42,500 nucleotides of DNA, from assembly GCA_034096865.1 (NCBI GenBank), contig JAWQFJ010017216.1, positions 15,001 to 57,500 on the forward strand. The letters run 5' to 3'. Below the pieces are notes generated by a model that was not told where the DNA came from, did no database searches, and worked only from the letters and a program-made list of their open reading frames with translations. The stretch is from Theodoxus fluviatilis (taxonomy: Eukaryota; Mollusca; Gastropoda; Cycloneritida; Neritidae). Below, in pieces: positions 9,609 to 21,144 of the stretch (the first letter of the stretch is position 1; every line of letters begins with the position of its first letter). Made by a program: the position numbers and the translations under genes.

Positions 9609-10019
9609 TCACCCAGTCTGCTTGTGGAGACGCTACATTGCTGATTGCATCACCAACTGATTCTATTTCTGGCGGTCATGGTATAGAGCCTGAGTTTGGA
9701 CAAATCTTATCTCTGCCCATTCAGTGATGTTGTCTGCCCACTTCTTTCGCTGTCTGCCTCGTCTCCTTTTCTTCTGCACCGTACCCTGAAGAACGGCTTT
9801 GGAGAGCTTGCCAGATCTTGTCACGTGGCTATACCATCTAATTTTCTTTCCTTTCAGTACGGTCAGAAAGTCGTCATACCGACCAACGTGCTGTCTGATA
9901 GTTTTCCTGACTTCATTTGTTGTGTGGTCCTTGTAGGAGATGCCGCAGATCTTCTGGAGCGTCTCATGTCCACTGCTTGGATCCTGCTTTGAAGCACTAT
10001 GAGAATCCAGGACTCGCAT
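9609..10019 (-). mobile_element. LINE reverse transcriptase ORF, C-terminal remnant
   Basis: The minus-strand product has the typical C-terminal tail of non-LTR retrotransposon polymerases common in marine animals: CGISYKDHTTNEVR, then GKKIRWYSHVTRSGKLSK, then the basic RRRGRQRKKWADNITEW. The frame reads from 10019 to a TAG at 9663-9665, where these proteins usually have Trp. It continues in the same frame (NQLVMQSAM), meets a second TAG at 9633-9635 and ends at TGA 9609-9611. The reverse transcriptase and endonuclease domains are absent, as in a 5'-truncated insertion. Two in-frame stops make it a pseudogene. Confidence 0.85.
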
Positions 10020-10255
10020 GCTTTCAAATTTTAAAAACTGAAATCAATGTTAATTGAAACATTTATTCAAATAGTTGTAACTTCCAAACTTCCAGACACA
10101 AGCAACCTTTTTGTACCACTGGAAAGCTACAACTCTCAGCTTTAGAATTATATCAATCACTCCAAAATGTGAAAACTTACTTGTGGTCTGTTTTGCGGTG
10201 CTTAGTCACAATGAGTTTCTTTTTAGCTGATATGAGGACTATATCTTGACGTTGA
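10020..10255. other. no gene recognised
   Basis: AT-rich sequence upstream (on the minus strand) of the LINE remnant. I could not see where the LINE insertion begins. Confidence 0.4.
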
Positions 10256-10513
10256 TCAGCCTGGGGGATATTCCAAAGAGGTTTTAGACCATTCTTTACA
10301 TTGGCTGCAGTCCTTCACTTGATGAAAAACCTTTTCATCCATTTGACCCCTGCTTAGTAGCGTCTGCATTTTTTCTTCTCGATATTTCCAGTACAATGTC
10401 TGAACACTATGTGCCCAACGGCTCACCGTGGTATAGATTCCATTTTCTGAATGTCTGTCACGTAAGTGTAATATACGCAAATCATGATCCTCTTGAGACA
10501 CTGGAATTATCAA
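10256..10513 (-). pseudogene. possible Tc1/mariner transposase DNA-binding scrap
   Basis: The minus-strand frame begins LIIPVSQEDHDLRILHLRDR. That pattern (basic/hydrophobic start, V[TS]xxEDRxxRxxHLRDR) resembles the second helix-turn-helix of Tc1-like transposases. The residues that follow do not continue convincingly as Tc1, there is no catalytic domain, and a stop lies four codons upstream. This is recognition by eye only, and chance similarity is quite possible. Confidence 0.25.
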
Positions 10514-10858
10514 ACGGCTCCCTTAGGGGCTGGACTACGCCTTGAAAGCCCAGCACTGCTGTTGAACAGGACATCGAGCGGTCCTGGCTGTATGTTGTAC
10601 TCGACTTTAGTTGTACATTACTCGTAGACTGCTGTGTACTGGTATTGACTGTGATGTCGTTTCTCATGTCGTTTCCTTACAAAACGGAAAAATATAGTGG
10701 TCCCAAGAATCATGATGTCAGAGATCCTGACACTTGAATAGGGAAAAGCCCCACAGTAGATGGGCGACACCCGACTTGGTGGACATTTAAAGTGAACCAG
10801 GACAAGGTCAACCTCAGCAATAGCGTCATCCACTCCAGCCTGCCGTCTTCAATACAGG
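10514..10858. other. no gene recognised
   Basis: Short minus-strand frames only. A continuation of the putative Tc1 scrap could lie here, but I cannot trace it. Confidence 0.4.
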
Positions 10859-11290
10859 GTCCCCTATGGGTTGGGGGAAAGAATAGACTCACCGCGTCTC
10901 CCTATGCGAATCGTAAGAGGCAAATAAGAACGAGGAGTAAAACTTGGTACCTGAGTGGGTAGTAATGGTACAATGTAGTATCATTGCAGCCTTGAGCCAG
11001 CATCGGGTTGGGATACTTCCCAGGGAGTAGAATTGGTGCTGGTACCTGAGTTTATGTCTTAACGTCTGTCAATGTGTTTATTGTCAGGTGCCAGTGAAGG
11101 ATTGATCAAGCGGCCCAGTGATCAGGGGGTAAAGTTTAAAGCAGTCTGAGACCCAGACATGGGTGATACGTCGCTAAATAAAACCAAACCTTTACTTCTT
11201 TAAGAACGTGGTTAACTGACTTGCAATTATTCTAACCTGTTCTAGTGATTTTCGTGGTCAAAGGCCTTACATAGCTTACATCCATCTATC
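10859..11290 (+). mobile_element. dispersed repeat family A, copy 2, interrupted
   Basis: The left part (10859-10935) matches the family start: GGGTTGGGGGAAAGAATAGA, CTCACCGCGTCTCCCT, GAGGCAAATAAGAAC. The right part (11202-11290) matches its end: TTATTCTAACCTGTTCTAGT, GGTCAAAGGCCTTACATAGC, then ATCCATCTATC. Between them sits a 266-bp insertion bounded by a 10-bp direct repeat. Confidence 0.8.
10936..11201 (+). mobile_element. SINE-like insertion nested in repeat A copy 2
   Basis: Flanked by AAGAACGAGG (10926-10935) and AAGAACGTGG (11202-11211), which match at 9 of 10 bases and fit a target-site duplication. An A-box-like TACCTGAGTGG (10948-10958, 10 of 11 to TRGCNNAGTGG) and a weaker B-box-like GGTTGGGATAC (11006-11016, 8 of 11) suggest a tRNA-derived head. 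The right end (CTAAATAAAACCAAACCTTT) resembles an A/C-rich SINE tail. No other copy in the window was found. Confidence 0.6.
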
Positions 11291-12826
11291 TTTCAATGCT
11301 TCAGTTGGGTGAGTAGGTGGATGCTGTCTTTGTCGCGCGGTTTCTCGGACAAGGGAGGCCAGATAGACCACTCGATAATTTTAATGCGGATGCTGACAAT
11401 GACAAATGAGCGATGGCACAAAAACTTTTTTTTATTTCGGACACGTAATCGGAACCTGTTCTACTTGTGTCGGGGCTTCTACTATCCCTTGCCCTCCCAA
11501 CCCTTTCCCATTTTTTTCGTCATCCGTCGCCTTGTGTCTCGTTCATTCATCACTTCGGGTCACACCTTCCCCCACCAACCAGTCACCCCCATCCTCCCAC
11601 TTCTCCACACCCTCCCACTTCCCCACCACGGACGACATTGAGGAACGAACGACCATCGCTCGTTGCAAAAACCTTCAGGGCAACGGTGAAGACCAAAGTG
11701 AGATCACGGCTCGGCAGAATGGATAAGGAAGGACTAGGGGGGCGCGGGGAAAGGGGAAGAGCCATTTTCGGTTTTGTGTCAAGCTCCAGCAGCAGAACAA
11801 TATCGGGGAAATCATGACTGCCGCCGGTGGCCTCGAGCGGAAGCAATCGCACTGATGTAATCACGGCATGGCCCGCGCCATCGTCGTCAGGTGTGGATTA
11901 CATGGTGGCCACGACAGGCGCTCTGCTCCTGCGGGGTCTCACTTGATGGGAAGTTGTCTCAGCCTCCACCAAGAAGCTCGCCCAGGTCCACCCCGCCAAA
12001 TGATGTAAACAACAGTTGTTGACACTGGCGCCCAGAATCGGCGGTTTTCTCTTTCACCTGTCACGCCCCAGCGCTTGAGGCGGAGATTAAAGAAGCCCCA
12101 CTGACCGCTTGCAGGGATTACTTCCGTCGAAGGTCGCACGACACCTAGTCGGAGCGGTGCGAACGATGTTGACGGGGAGTTGTGCATCAGAGCTGTACTT
12201 TTCGGCTTCGGTGTGAATGTGTCGAGCCACGCAAGCCAACTAGGACTTCGTCTTTCTGATTGCGACAGGCGCAAATAGTCTTCGCCGGAGCGGAAAAAGG
12301 GCGAACGAATGAAAAGGAGAAAGAAAAGAACAAGAAAAACTGGACAGTCCGTGCAGCACATTGGGGGAAAAATGACGTCGCCTCGTGTAGAACTGAGTTA
12401 TCTCCCTTTTTGCCATTCAACGTCGATCTCGTGAAGAGCGAGAAAGTACGGAGCGGCGAGATTGCCGTTTAAGTAGAAGAGGAAATTCACCATGGGACAC
12501 CTTCGCAAAACAACCGGAAACACTGCATGCATTCAGGTGGTTTTTCTTTTTCGTTTCATTTCGCCTCCAGAGGTTTCAGGGAAAAGCGTTGCTTCGAACC
12601 ATGATTTTGCTATTATATTGACGCTCCTTCAAAACGGGTTTCCAAAAATCGATTCCAGATTTTCGATTTTACGAACATTCCATCGAAAGTGTACCCCCAC
12701 GTGATGCCTCAGTAGAGGATAGTTTGCGTAAAAAGTGCATGCGGGAAATACGGTCCCTCAGCACATGTCACGATACTCAAAGCATATATAAAACTCACTG
12801 ACGATCATACGATGGGTCAGAGTGTA
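11291..12826. other. no gene confirmed; GC-richer segment
   Basis: Contains C-rich tracts (about 11565-11640), several overlapping short frames on both strands, a GAGTTATCTCCCTTT motif at about 12395 and a TGACGTCG at about 12373. An ATG in good context (CACCATGGG) at 12492 opens a 70-codon frame, but it has no recognised domain. It could be a first exon, but nothing downstream supports that. Confidence 0.4.
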
Positions 12827-13257
12827 TTTTTGCACCATTCTAGTAAACTAGAGATTTCGCCTACCGGCAAAGTACCTCTAGCACCGTTGACATCACGTGA
12901 TGGAAGGTTTTCGGCCGATTTATGCAAACGGTGGTCACACGAGAGGCTTGTGGGATAATCGATGTGCTCCCTGACATACGCCGTTAAAGTAGTTCTAAGG
13001 CTATTTCGCACAAAACTCTTAACTTACTCTTGTTGAGACAACAAACAAGCGTTTATTCTATACAATAAAATGTTTGTGTTGAAATGGAAACCAGTTTTGA
13101 CATCTGAATGATTTCTGTAAAAAGTGGAGAGAAAAATAGTATCAGAACGAACTATTTTGGGCGCAAGGCTGTAATGCGAAAGGTCAAGCCTATTGCGCAT
13201 TCATTGCGAACTGTGCCAGAGTCACCATTGACTTGGGTTTACAGAATGTTTTTGCAC
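12827..13257. mobile_element. repeat family B (MITE-like), copy 1
   Basis: The element is 12836-13248 (413 bp). It is flanked by the perfect 9-bp duplication TTTTTGCAC at 12827-12835 and 13249-13257. Its ends are short inverted repeats: CATTCTAGTAAAC at the left, and CATTCTGTAAAC read inward from the right, differing by one inserted base. It matches 21154-21569 over its whole length in the same orientation. No ORF; a GAGAG-containing hairpin lies at 12848-12881. A 9-bp duplication is typical of Mutator-like elements, but the termini do not identify a superfamily. Confidence 0.9.
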
Positions 13258-13350
13258 TTCACATGTAGCAGCTATCAGCGAGAATGCATTCGTCTTTAAC
13301 GTGATGGTTTTCACAATTTAAAGTGATTGAAGGTGTGCTTTCGGACACCT

Positions 13351-13537
13351 CACCCTGTGGGTTGGGGGTAAGAATATAGACTCACTGCGTCTCCCTGCGC
13401 AATTAGTTAGAGGCGAATCACTAGAGCAATCGAGATTAGGCTTGCCCTTATTCTAACAGCTCTAATTATTTTTTGTGATCAATGGCCTTGTATAGCCTAC
13501 AGAAGCTGATATGCCGTAAAACTCCATCCATCATCAT
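13351..13537 (+). mobile_element. dispersed repeat family A, copy 3
   Basis: The most complete plus-strand copy: GGGTTGGGGGTAAGAATATA, GACTCACTGCGTCTCCCTGC, GAGGCGAATCACTAGAGCAA, TTATTCTAACAGCTCT, GTGATCAATGGCCTTGTATA, GCCGTAAAACTCCATCCATC. No coding frame. Confidence 0.85.
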
Positions 13538-13821
13538 TTATTTCAGTTTGGACTTCTTCTCAGTCTTTTATCTGCTGCCACAAAAATCATTGCAGTGTTC
13601 GAATCGCTCTCAAAAGTAAACCCGACTTTGGTCTGTGGTAGATGTAGCTGGTGATCGTGCCAACCATGGAAAATAATCTAATGATTTGTCCTGAACGTCT
13701 TCCTCTAAGAATTCATCAGTAAGGAGCTTGTTGTTCGATTGGAACCAGCCTGCTTCTTCTGTTCTTATGGGCATCAATACTACGATATGTTCCATTATTC
13801 TTACCCGTTTATCACGAGCGT
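13538..13821. other. no gene recognised
   Basis: Unique sequence between two repeat-A copies; short frames only. Confidence 0.4.
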
Positions 13822-14235
13822 AGGATTGACAGACCGTAAAGCTTCATCCATCCTTCCCTTCATCCACCCATCCATTCATTTATCCATCTATCCATCCAAA
13901 CATCATCTACCATCCATCCACCCACCCACCCACCCATCCATCCATCCATCCATCCAAAAATCCATCCATCCATCCAGTCATCCAGTCCATTCATTCATTC
14001 ATTCATCCATCCATCCATCCAACCATCCACCCACTCATCTATCCATCCATCCATCCAACCATCCATCCATCCATTCATTCATCCATTCTTCCAACCATCT
14101 GTCCATCCTCCCTCATGTAACATCCATCATTCATCTACCCACCAATCCATCCATCCAAAATCCTTCCATTCAAAATCCATCCATCTATCCATTTATTCAC
14201 TGATTCATCCAGTCATTCATTCATCCCTCACTCCT
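13822..14235 (+). repeat. repeat A 3' tip plus degenerate (CATC/CATT)n array
   Basis: ACCGTAAAGCTTCATCC (13832-13848) is the 3' end of family A (compare GGCCGTAAAGCTTCATTC at about 15219). It passes without a break into about 385 bp of CATC, CACC, CATT and CAAC tetranucleotides. The Ser/His/Pro-rich frame here is a repeat translation. Confidence 0.85.
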
Positions 14236-14622
14236 TGTCTCTTTCATTCGTGGAAAAATATTTTCTGCCTCTCCCGAAGGTACCGCCCTGGGTAGAACTT
14301 CTTCGACGTCTCTGCGAGCCTTCAATAACTGAGGCACAAACTTTCACTCTCCAGGGAGCATGTGTAAAAAGCATATAGACAGAAATGGTTTTCGGCGACG
14401 TGTCTGGCGCCTTCAGTCTCTGCTACAACTGTTTGCTGATCTATGATAACTCATGACCAGAAAGTTCACAGAGGATGTCTGCCTTCTTTCTACACGAAGG
14501 TCTGCTGGTCCCACGCAGTCTGCGGTCTTTCCACGCCATAGGTAAGGCCAGAAAAGCTCAGGAGCGTTTTATCAGGTGCATGCGAAAGTTATGGCTACAT
14601 GTCCCAGATACACTCATTTTTG
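14236..14622. other. no gene recognised
   Basis: Unique spacer between two large tetranucleotide arrays; no supported ORF. Confidence 0.4.
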
Positions 14623-15063
<441 letters not shown>

Positions 15064-15070
15064 TCTGCCG

Positions 15071-15240
15071 TTCCTTTGGAATTTGGAGTAAGAATAGACC
15101 CACCGTGTCTTCGTTCGTGGATTGTAATAGGCGAATAACTAGATAAATCGAGACTTGACTTACTCTAAACAGCCTACAGTTCGTGGTAAATGGCCTTTCA
15201 TAGCCTACATGGCTAAGAGGCCGTAAAGCTTCATTCATTC
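15071..15240 (+). mobile_element. dispersed repeat family A, copy 4
   Basis: TTTGGAGTAAGAATAGACCC, AATAGGCGAATAACTAGA, GACTTGACTTACTCTAAACA, AATGGCCTTTCATAGCCTAC, GGCCGTAAAGCTTCATTC, ending in a short CATT tail. It begins 8 bp after the TATC/CT array. Confidence 0.8.
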
Positions 15241-15297
15241 TCAACTTCATCATTTTCTGTCTTCACTTCTCTCTTTTTCCCTTTCCCTACCTCCCCT

Positions 15298-15350
15298 CTA
15301 TTTGTCTGTCTGTCTGTCTCTCTCTCTCTCTTTCTCTCTCTCTCGCTCTG

Positions 15351-15388
<38 letters not shown>
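15298..15388. repeat. (TCTG)n/(CT)n microsatellite
   Basis: Four TCTG units then CT dinucleotides with scattered TTT and CG interruptions. Confidence 0.93.
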
Positions 15389-16789
15389 AGCATCCCTACA
15401 GGAAGTGAACGGTTCATTATGTGGGGAATGACCACCACCTGTTGAAAGCATTTCCTTTGGATGCCCAGACATCTTTAGGGTCCTATTATTTCGAAACGAC
15501 TGCAGACCCTCTGCAGTCAGTAGCAGACCAAGTGGCTTCCTGCAGCCTCCACTGAGGCTAACCTTATCTGCTCCACAGTCAGCCTCCATTAATACAGTCA
15601 GACCTGTAACAAGGCTTCCAGATATGCTGGCAGTCTTCCAGTGCTGAGATATCAAGTCAGGTGCTGGAGGTGTTCTTGACCTCACAGAAAGTTTAGAAGA
15701 CGACGCTGACAGCTAATGCACTCCACAATCTCTCCGCAGCCAGATGTCCATGTTTAATGGGGAAAGGCACCTATGCTTGGAGGCAGAAATATTTCGGTTG
15801 AGGGAATGTGATACGCATGACCTACATATACATATGTATGTGTGGCGGGAGTCTAATCCCAAACAGACCGAGACCTATTTTCCTACTACCCAATATCCTC
15901 CTGTTCCGGCACACACCTCACGTCAATTGCGCTTCAGTTGGAAACATACAGTTATGTGGGTGTGAAACTGTAATGTATTGGCCCAATAATTGAAAAAATA
16001 GATTGCCTTTTTGAGTATGAAATAAGTGGGTTTGTGAGGTTTATGGTCCTTTGCAAGAATCAATTGCTTGTCCTGGTAAAAAGGCGTAGATGGATTAATC
16101 TGATGTATCTTTGAATCATTGGATGCTATTCGTAATCAAACCAAGAGCTTCCGTCTTTCGAAAAGACACCAAAGAACACAGTATACATTCTATTCGGGAG
16201 AATAAATGCCTCTCCATCCAAATCCTCCCCACATAATAGTAATCGAAATCTGGACTGACGCACTAGCCATATGAGTTCATAAGTTTTTGCAGTATCCCAA
16301 TTAGCAATTGAGGAAGGACAGGACACAGGGAGTTCGTACATTTCGTATGGGCAAGATGCACTATACAGAAAGGCTTATAGCGCCGACATAAATGCAGGAG
16401 CAATAGTAAACTATTGGGATCGCCTCCCCAATGATATAACTAATCATATATATTTCTTAGTTCTGGGTTGCGTTATTGAGTTATTTGTTTCTTCACTCAA
16501 CGACAAAGTTCTTCTCTTGAGGAGGGCAAAATATACGTTCTTCGATGCTTTGGTTCAGGCAAACCGACCGCGTTCAAGCTCATGCAGTCCGTGGAATCGA
16601 ATTCAACTGTGGCGCTGACATTTCACGCCATCGGGTTTGATCGGTTCAGCAGAGCAAGTATGCGTGGGGGAAAGCAGAACTGTCCTCAAGAAGAACGCTG
16701 CGGCATATCATACAAGATGGAGTTCTCCGCCAAAGGAGCCGACATTCTCAAGTGCCAAGAGCTTCACTCGGTTTGCTGACAGCTTGATC
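15389..16789. other. no gene recognised
   Basis: Ordinary-complexity sequence. Short frames on both strands (the longest is about 130 codons on the minus strand and ends inside the CT repeat) lack domains. Confidence 0.4.
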
Positions 16790-16954
16790 GAGGTGACGAA
16801 GCACAGGAAGATCGACGGACCAAAATACGCTTGACTGCGGAATCCCCATTCCAATGGTGTTCGTGGCGATTTGTGGACCCAAATGCGGCCATAGCTCGAG
16901 CGGTGGGGTGGTATAGATAAGGCTCCCGACAACTTCGCTCTTTCCCTTCTGTCC

Positions 16955-17060
16955 CTCTCACTCCATGCAGACCCGAACGCCGGGGCTTGAACTCGACATC
17001 GTGTTACTGCAGACTTTCCAACGCCGCCAGACCAATCCTACCGCTCTACCACACCTGCAG
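16955..17060 (-). mobile_element. tRNA-derived SINE head
   Basis: On the minus strand, TGGTAGAGCGG (17051-17041) matches the Pol III A box at 9 of 11. AGTTCAAGCCC (16993-16983) matches the B box at 8 of 11, followed by CCGG. Spacing is about 58 bp, longer than in most tRNAs. The body probably continues toward 16800. It does not fold as a good tRNA, so it is a SINE rather than a gene. Confidence 0.5.
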
Positions 17061-17061
17061 C

Positions 17062-17656
17062 AGCTGCTTTCCCGACACTGCTCCTCCACTCCCCCCTCCC
17101 CCACCCTCTCCCCCCAGGACTCGGAGGTCCAGTGACTCTCATCTCAAGGTGCCACCTGCAAGATCTTCGGCAGGGGACCGAGCTTTCTGCTTGCAGCACC
17201 GGTCCTCTGGAATCAGCTGCCAGATCCTTTGCGACAGGAGACAAAAATGAATAATTTCAAAAGAGGCCTCAGGATGTGCCTTTTCCTCCGAGCGGGTGTC
17301 GGCGACTAGGGGTCCCAAGCTGATCTCTAGTGACATCCCAGTCTCACGTAAAATCGTGGAGTTTCATTTGTGCAAGCGCCACTTAGCAGCCTTTGGGCTG
17401 GAAATGCGCACAATACAAGTTTACTCTACATACAGACTCAGCACACGGCAGGCTGAATACACCGTCTACTGATACTCCTGCTGACTCAGTACAGGGCTCT
17501 TCGCCAACGATATATCGGATATATGTATATAAGTCCGTGGCAAGTAGTTGAACTGTCCTAGCCTTATCAGTGATTTATTATTAACTTACAGGTCATGAGA
17601 GAGGAAGAAAAAGGAAACGGCGACTGACTCATGTGGGCGCGAACTTGCACACCCAC

Positions 17657-17660
<4 letters not shown>
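17062..17660. other. no gene; C-rich tract
   Basis: A C-rich run at about 17083-17118, otherwise unique sequence with no supported ORF. Confidence 0.4.

Positions 17661-17742
<82 letters not shown>
17661..17742. repeat. (GA)41 microsatellite
   Basis: Uninterrupted GA dinucleotides; the plus strand is pure purine. Confidence 0.98.
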
Positions 17743-17745
<3 letters not shown>

Positions 17746-18589
17746 AGTATCAGACATCACTCGAGGTCGTCAATCTGCGTGTCAGTTACTTGCACAAACA
17801 TCAGCTCTAAATTGCTCACACCATGTGGACCTAAAAAAGTAATGAAGGAGGTAGCAGATAAGCGTAATTGCTCATGTTGCTGAATGTGCCAAATTTTGAT
17901 AAGGGTAAGCAATATTTTTAGCTCGACTGTCTATGCCCTGCTTGAGTTGTCACATGTACGTTTGCAACTGCTTATTAGTCCTGCTTATGTCACTTATGTG
18001 ATAAGGATGAACTGCATGGATGGAGAAGCACTTCTGCTCGTGTAAACTACGTTCCTTTCCCCCATCCCCCTACCCCCACCCCTCTTCCCATTACTGACGA
18101 AGATACACGACAATTTATACGAACTCTTCCTTTGATATAACTCGTTCAGATAAGGTGGAGCTAGAAGCATTCACAACATGCTGCATAGTGTGTGATAATA
18201 TGGAGCTTTTTCATCCACCTACCCCCACCTCCACCGCCACCCCACTCCATCCATCCACCTCCACACTCACGATTTAATCACACTCAAGAACACCCATGGG
18301 AAAGATGCGCTCGTGACCAAATGCAAAGCGAAGTGCCCTGTGCTTTGCCGCCACAGGTGTCTCTGTGACCAAGGCGCGGCACGTTGTGTGGAGTGAAACG
18401 AGCCACGAAGTAGTCAGGGTCATGGACCACCGCCTGCCCACTTAGCCACGCGTCATGCGTGCTTTTTCATGCCGCTCATTAACTACACTTAGCCATTCCA
18501 ACGCTGTCCCTGAGTTATCTGACTTACAAGTTACACTGTACCAAGGCCCTATCATAGTTTTCTAATGTTGCCCACTACTCGACACTACA
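17743..18589. other. no gene recognised
   Basis: No supported ORF. C-rich CCACC stretches occur at 18058-18090 and 18213-18265. Confidence 0.4.
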
Positions 18590-18880
18590 ATAGGCTACGC
18601 TACGCAACGCAACGCTGTATTATACTTTACTATGCTATGCTGTGCTATGCTATGCTGTGCTATTCTATGCTATGCTATGCTATGCTGTGCTGTGCTATGC
18701 TATGCTGTGCTGTGCTATGCTATGCTATGCTATGCTATGCTATACTGTACTATACTATACTGTGCTGTGCTGTACTAGACTTATTACTAGACTAGACTAA
18801 ACTAAACTAATACTACACTATACTTCCACTAATGCTGTATTAAAACTATACTAAACTAAACTATAGTATACTGCAGTGTA
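18590..18880. repeat. (CTATG/CTGTG)n pentanucleotide array
   Basis: Units TATGC, TGTGC, TATAC and TGTAC alternate at 18630-18775, flanked on both sides by degenerate five-base units (CTACG, ACTAA, ACTGT). It looks like an old pentanucleotide array with a fresh core. Confidence 0.9.
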
Positions 18881-19784
18881 TTGTACTGTACTGTCGACAA
18901 AGCAGTAAGAAAGACTTTACTGCATGGAAGTGGGACGCATACCTGAAGAATACAGAACAACAGAAGGCGTACCGGAAGTAACACGACGATTTCTGAGTCT
19001 ACATGTAACAGGGTGACAAAACTTTGCTGACTTTGCTCTCTGTGGATGAGCTGCTCTTATTTTCCAGTCTGTCACCATGTGGTCAGTTCCGCTGCCAACT
19101 CAGCACTGTTTTTCTTCCATTGTAAACATCCTCTCCAATTAAATCCCCCCATCAGACTCTTGGACACAAATGCCTACTGAAGCCATACCCCCCCCATGCC
19201 AGCCTCACAGTCCTACTGCCTCCTTGCACTTGTACGCCTTCGTGCCACCACTCTGTTTCTTCTGGACATCTGGCCCCTCCCAAGTTCTTGGGCAGCAGAT
19301 GCTCACTCTGCCCCCCCCCCCTCTTCCCACGCATTCCTGGTACCATCCCCCCATCCCGCACCCTCTCCATCCCATGCCACGCCTTTCTCTTGACCCCTCC
19401 CCGGAACCCGACGTGTTCCGGTTTTATGGGATATATTGAGGTGACCACTTGTGCTTAGAGCAGAGTAGAGCAGAGCAGAATAGAGTATGGACTCATTCTT
19501 GCAGCTACTGAATAAATGGGTGAAATGGGAACAGACTGACTCCATGTCCCTCTGTGCCTCTGCCGCCAAACACTTGGGAGGCAGGGGAAAAGTTCCCAAA
19601 ACCTGCACCGTAGCCCCAGCAACGTCAATGCATGTGCCGCTACACACGGAATACCTATCCACTTGCGTCTTTGCTCTAATGGTTGCAATAGTGATGGTGG
19701 AGGTGTTGTTAATGATGGTAGTGTTGTTAGGGTAGCGGTGGTGGTGGTGGAAGCAGCGGCGGCGGCGATGGTGGTGATGAAGAC
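18881..19784. other. no gene recognised
   Basis: C-rich segments (a run near 19309-19321) and short frames on both strands without domains; GTGGTGGTG units approach the next repeat at about 19735-19780. Confidence 0.4.
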
Positions 19785-19923
19785 GATGGAAGGATGGATG
19801 AATGGAGTTTTACGGCCTATTAGCATTTGTAGGCTATGTAAGGCCATCAAGCACGAAAATCACTAGAAAAGTTCCAAGTTAGCGCAATTCAAGTCACGAT
19901 GTCCCTATTGTTTCGCCTCTTAT
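19785..19923 (-). mobile_element. dispersed repeat family A, copy 5 (5'-truncated)
   Basis: On the minus strand: AAGAGGCGAAACAATAGGGA, TTTTCTAGTGATTTTCGTGC, GATGGCCTTACATAGCC, AGGCCGTAAAACTCCATTC, then an ATCCATCCTTCC tail. The first third of the family consensus is missing. Confidence 0.8.
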
Positions 19924-19935
19924 GATGAAGACGAC

Positions 19936-20232
<297 letters not shown>

Positions 20233-21144
20233 GCACTGTTTCTGTGCTTCTTGCTCCTACTTTTGCTGCGGCTTCTGCTGTTGCCGTTGTACAATGTATT
20301 GGATGCTAAATGTTACAGAATTCCATGTTGCTCCTCTTTAAACTGCCATATAGTTCTCTGCGGAAGTAAACGACAGAGGAAACGTATTTGTCTGTTGTTA
20401 CCCAGATTACTGTCGACCCTAGGAAGCACAGAATACACATTTGAGGATTGCCTTGCCCGTCGCCCAAATTCCTGGACCAAGAATTCGCACATCAGCCGAC
20501 CCTGAGTCAACACAGTCAGTCTCCTCAGCGCAAGGCTGCTTTCCATGAGTGACGTCAGTCTAAAAGGTTTCCGTTGTACCCGGAAGTGGATCTCCCGGTA
20601 CCCAAGTAGCCGTCCCTGCCGCCTTCTCAACAGAGAGTTTGCACAGAGCCTCTGGTAGAGCCTCAGGTTGGACTTAACGCTTTCAGGGATGATGGCGCTT
20701 TCAACGTAACTAAATGGCTGACATGTTTGGCTGCATTCACTAATGATCTCAATAAATGAGAATACGGATTAGTCGGAATCCCTTCCACTGAAGGGCCACA
20801 CTAGTGGACTCATCCAAGGAAAGGGGTGCGATGTTGGTCGTGTGTTGTTTTTTTTGCAGTGACTCCTACACAGAATGATAACCAAATTATTACGTGCTCG
20901 CTAGCTCACATACGCAATCTTGGACAGTTATTCCGCCCACAGAATGACAATTAAGTGTGAATAATTGATAAACTGGTGTACACAATGCGCTTTCAGCTGA
21001 GTTGGGTTACGATGAATATCATATTTGCAACAGTCGTCAAGGCGATTTGGCTCTGTTTTGGGCATAAATACCTATGTAAAAACGCATCCAATCAGAGGCC
21101 GTGGCCCGCTTGCAGATCGGGGTCCGCACCTCTTACTTCTCTTA
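20233..21144. other. no gene; perfect CRE at 20550
   Basis: A TGACGTCA palindrome lies at 20550-20557. Only short frames occur and no domain is recognised. Confidence 0.4.

Noticed and set aside
11939..12361. 140-codon minus-strand gene
   Set aside because: No domain, overlapping frames of similar length on both strands, non-ATG context; looks like chance in GC-richer DNA.
12492..12704. Start of a gene at CACCATGGG
   Set aside because: Good start context but only 70 codons with no domain and no convincing donor; kept only as a note.
12785..12820. TATA promoter (TATATAAAAC plus TCAG)
   Set aside because: Spacing is acceptable, but the sequence is AT-rich and immediately abuts the repeat-B insertion; no CCAAT or ORF.
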